From the NCBI GenBank assembly GCA_003978395.1, contig QNZV01000023.1, positions 1 through 6,165 of the forward strand: a stretch of DNA of 6,165 nt, read 5' to 3'. Under the pieces are notes generated by a model. It worked only from the letters and a program-made list of their open reading frames with translations, was not told where the DNA came from and searched no databases. Every line of letters begins with the position of its first letter. The stretch's first letter is position 1. The DNA comes from Sulfurovum sp. GTDB lineage: Bacteria; Campylobacterota; Campylobacteria; Campylobacterales; Sulfurovaceae. Shown one piece after another: positions 5,145 to 6,165 of the stretch. A program made the translations under genes and the position numbers.

Positions 5145-6165
5145 GCATCAATAATGTCATCATCTTCTGCTTTTTTAGCAGCTTTATCTTTACCACCACC
5201 TTGCTCTTTAGCATAGACAGCCTCTGCAAGTTTATGAGATTTTTCAGTAAGTACTTTTACTTTCTCTTCAATCTGCTCTTTGGTTGCAGAGTCATCTTTA
5301 ATTACAGCTTCTACATCAGCAATTGATTTTTCAATTCCTGCTTTCTCTGTAGCATCAAAACTCTCTCCCAAATCCGTTAATGATTTTCTAGTTTGATGTA
5401 CTAAAGCATCTGCTTGGTTTCTAGCTTCAACTAATGATTTTCTTTTTTCATCTTCTGCTTTATTTGCTTCTGCATCTTGAACCATTTTTTCAATCTCATC
5501 ATCTGAAAGTCCTGACGAACCAGTGATTTTGATTTCCTGTGATTTTCCTGTTCCTTTATCTTGTGCTGAAACAGTTAAGATACCATTCGCATCAATATCA
5601 AAGGTTACTTCAATTTGTGGTACACCTCTTGGAGCTGCTGGAATATCTCTAAGCTCAAACATACCTAAAGATTTATTATCTTTTGAAAACTCTCTTTCAC
5701 CTTGAAGTACGTGAATACTTACTGCTGGTTGATTGTCTTCTGCTGTTGAAAATACTTGTGACTTTTTAGCAGGAATTGTAGTACCTTTTTCAATAACTTT
5801 AGTAGTAACTCCACCTAAAGTTTCGATTCCAAGACTCAATGGTGTAACATCAAGTAGAAGCACATCTTTAACATCACCTTTTAATACTCCACCTTGAATA
5901 GCAGCACCAAGTGCAACAACTTCATCTGGATTAACCGATTTGTTAAGCTCTTTTCCAAAGAATTTTTGAACCTCTTCTTGAACCAATGGAACTCTTGTAG
6001 AACCACCAACCATTACAATCTCATTAATATCAGAAGTTGTAACATCTGCATCAGCAAGAACTGTTCTAATTGTTTTAATCGTTGAAGCTACTAAATCATC
6101 AATCAAAGACTCAAATTTTGCTCTTGTAATCTTCTGAATAAGGTGTTTTGGTCCAGATGCATCAG
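5132..6165 (-). CDS. dnaK: Molecular chaperone DnaK (Hsp70), C-terminal part
   Basis: DnaK is the cytoplasmic ATP-dependent chaperone that binds exposed hydrophobic peptide segments, working with DnaJ and GrpE. About 343 residues are visible and the frame stays open to the right edge, so the N-terminal ATPase lobes are outside the window. The first visible residues, DASGPKHLIQKITRAKFES, match the end of the nucleotide-binding domain. An in-frame TTG at 6106-6104 is internal and not a start. The fragment then shows MVGGSTRVP, NPDEVVALGAA, the interdomain linker DVLLLDVTPLSLGIET, the beta-sandwich substrate-binding domain (QVFSTAEDNQPAVSIHVLQGE; APRGVPQIEVTFDIDANGI), the helical lid with DDEIEKMVQDAEAN, and an acidic tail ending DDDIIDAEVE, as in most bacterial DnaKs. 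The stop is TAA, with two hairpins at the 3' end. grpE/hrcA would be expected upstream but cannot be seen. Confidence 0.98.
   Translation of the reverse strand, partial: DASGPKHLIQKITRAKFESLIDDLVASTIKTIRTVLADADVTTSDINEIVMVGGSTRVPLVQEEVQKFFGKELNKSVNPDEVVALGAAIQGGVLKGDVKDVLLLDVTPLSLGIETLGGVTTKVIEKGTTIPAKKSQVFSTAEDNQPAVSIHVLQGEREFSKDNKSLGMFELRDIPAAPRGVPQIEVTFDIDANGILTVSAQDKGTGKSQEIKITGSSGLSDDEIEKMVQDAEANKAEDEKRKSLVEARNQADALVHQTRKSLTDLGESFDATEKAGIEKSIADVEAVIKDDSATKEQIEEKVKVLTEKSHKLAEAVYAKEQGGGKDKAAKKAEDDDIIDAEVE

Noticed and set aside
6104..6106. TTG as a start for dnaK
   Set aside because: Codons upstream continue the conserved DnaK sequence (GPKHLIQKITRAKFES) to the window edge, so the gene is cut by the window, not started here.
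1..6165. CRISPR array, insertion sequence, tRNA or rRNA gene
   Set aside because: No regularly spaced direct repeats, transposase motifs, terminal repeats or structured RNA signatures were seen on either strand.

Overview
The window is AT-rich and densely coding. Its protein signatures point to a bacterium of the Campylobacterota (Epsilonproteobacteria), probably a free-living, sulfur-metabolising type such as the Sulfurimonas/Sulfurovum group. The evidence is a short GlmU of 429 residues, a typical DnaK C-terminus, TATAAT-like -10 boxes without clear -35 boxes, strong A/T bias at third codon positions, and secreted rhodanese-like proteins. The genus is an inference from general resemblance, not from a search.

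Layout. Positions 1-291 (+) hold the 3' end of an unrecognised gene. Positions 435-1724 (+) encode GlmU, the bifunctional enzyme making UDP-N-acetylglucosamine. It converges on a minus-strand gene (1753-2550) whose product I read as a divergent member of the fumarylacetoacetate hydrolase (FAH) fold, probably the family called DUF5718. A 9-bp hairpin lies between the two stop codons. A 141-bp divergent intergenic region (2551-2691) carries promoter-like sequences and two small dyads. It leads into a plus-strand cluster: an exported rhodanese-like protein (2692-3327), a single-pass membrane protein with a C-terminal LysM domain (3346-4362), and a second exported rhodanese-like protein (4433-5074) paralogous to the first. 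The cluster converges on the 3' part of dnaK (5132-6165, minus), which runs off the right edge. Two successive hairpins sit at the end of dnaK.

How the parts fit. GlmU and DnaK are housekeeping proteins. The least ordinary part is the rhodanese-LysM-rhodanese cassette. All three products are predicted to act outside the cytoplasm: two as soluble periplasmic sulfur- or redox-type proteins, and one anchored in the inner membrane and reaching the peptidoglycan. The two rhodanese-like proteins share an uncharacterised N-terminal region with a conserved TSRPxPPFxIQP motif, but their cysteine content and active-site loops differ, which suggests divided roles. No mobile element, CRISPR array, tRNA or rRNA was seen, and no intergenic gap exceeds 150 bases.
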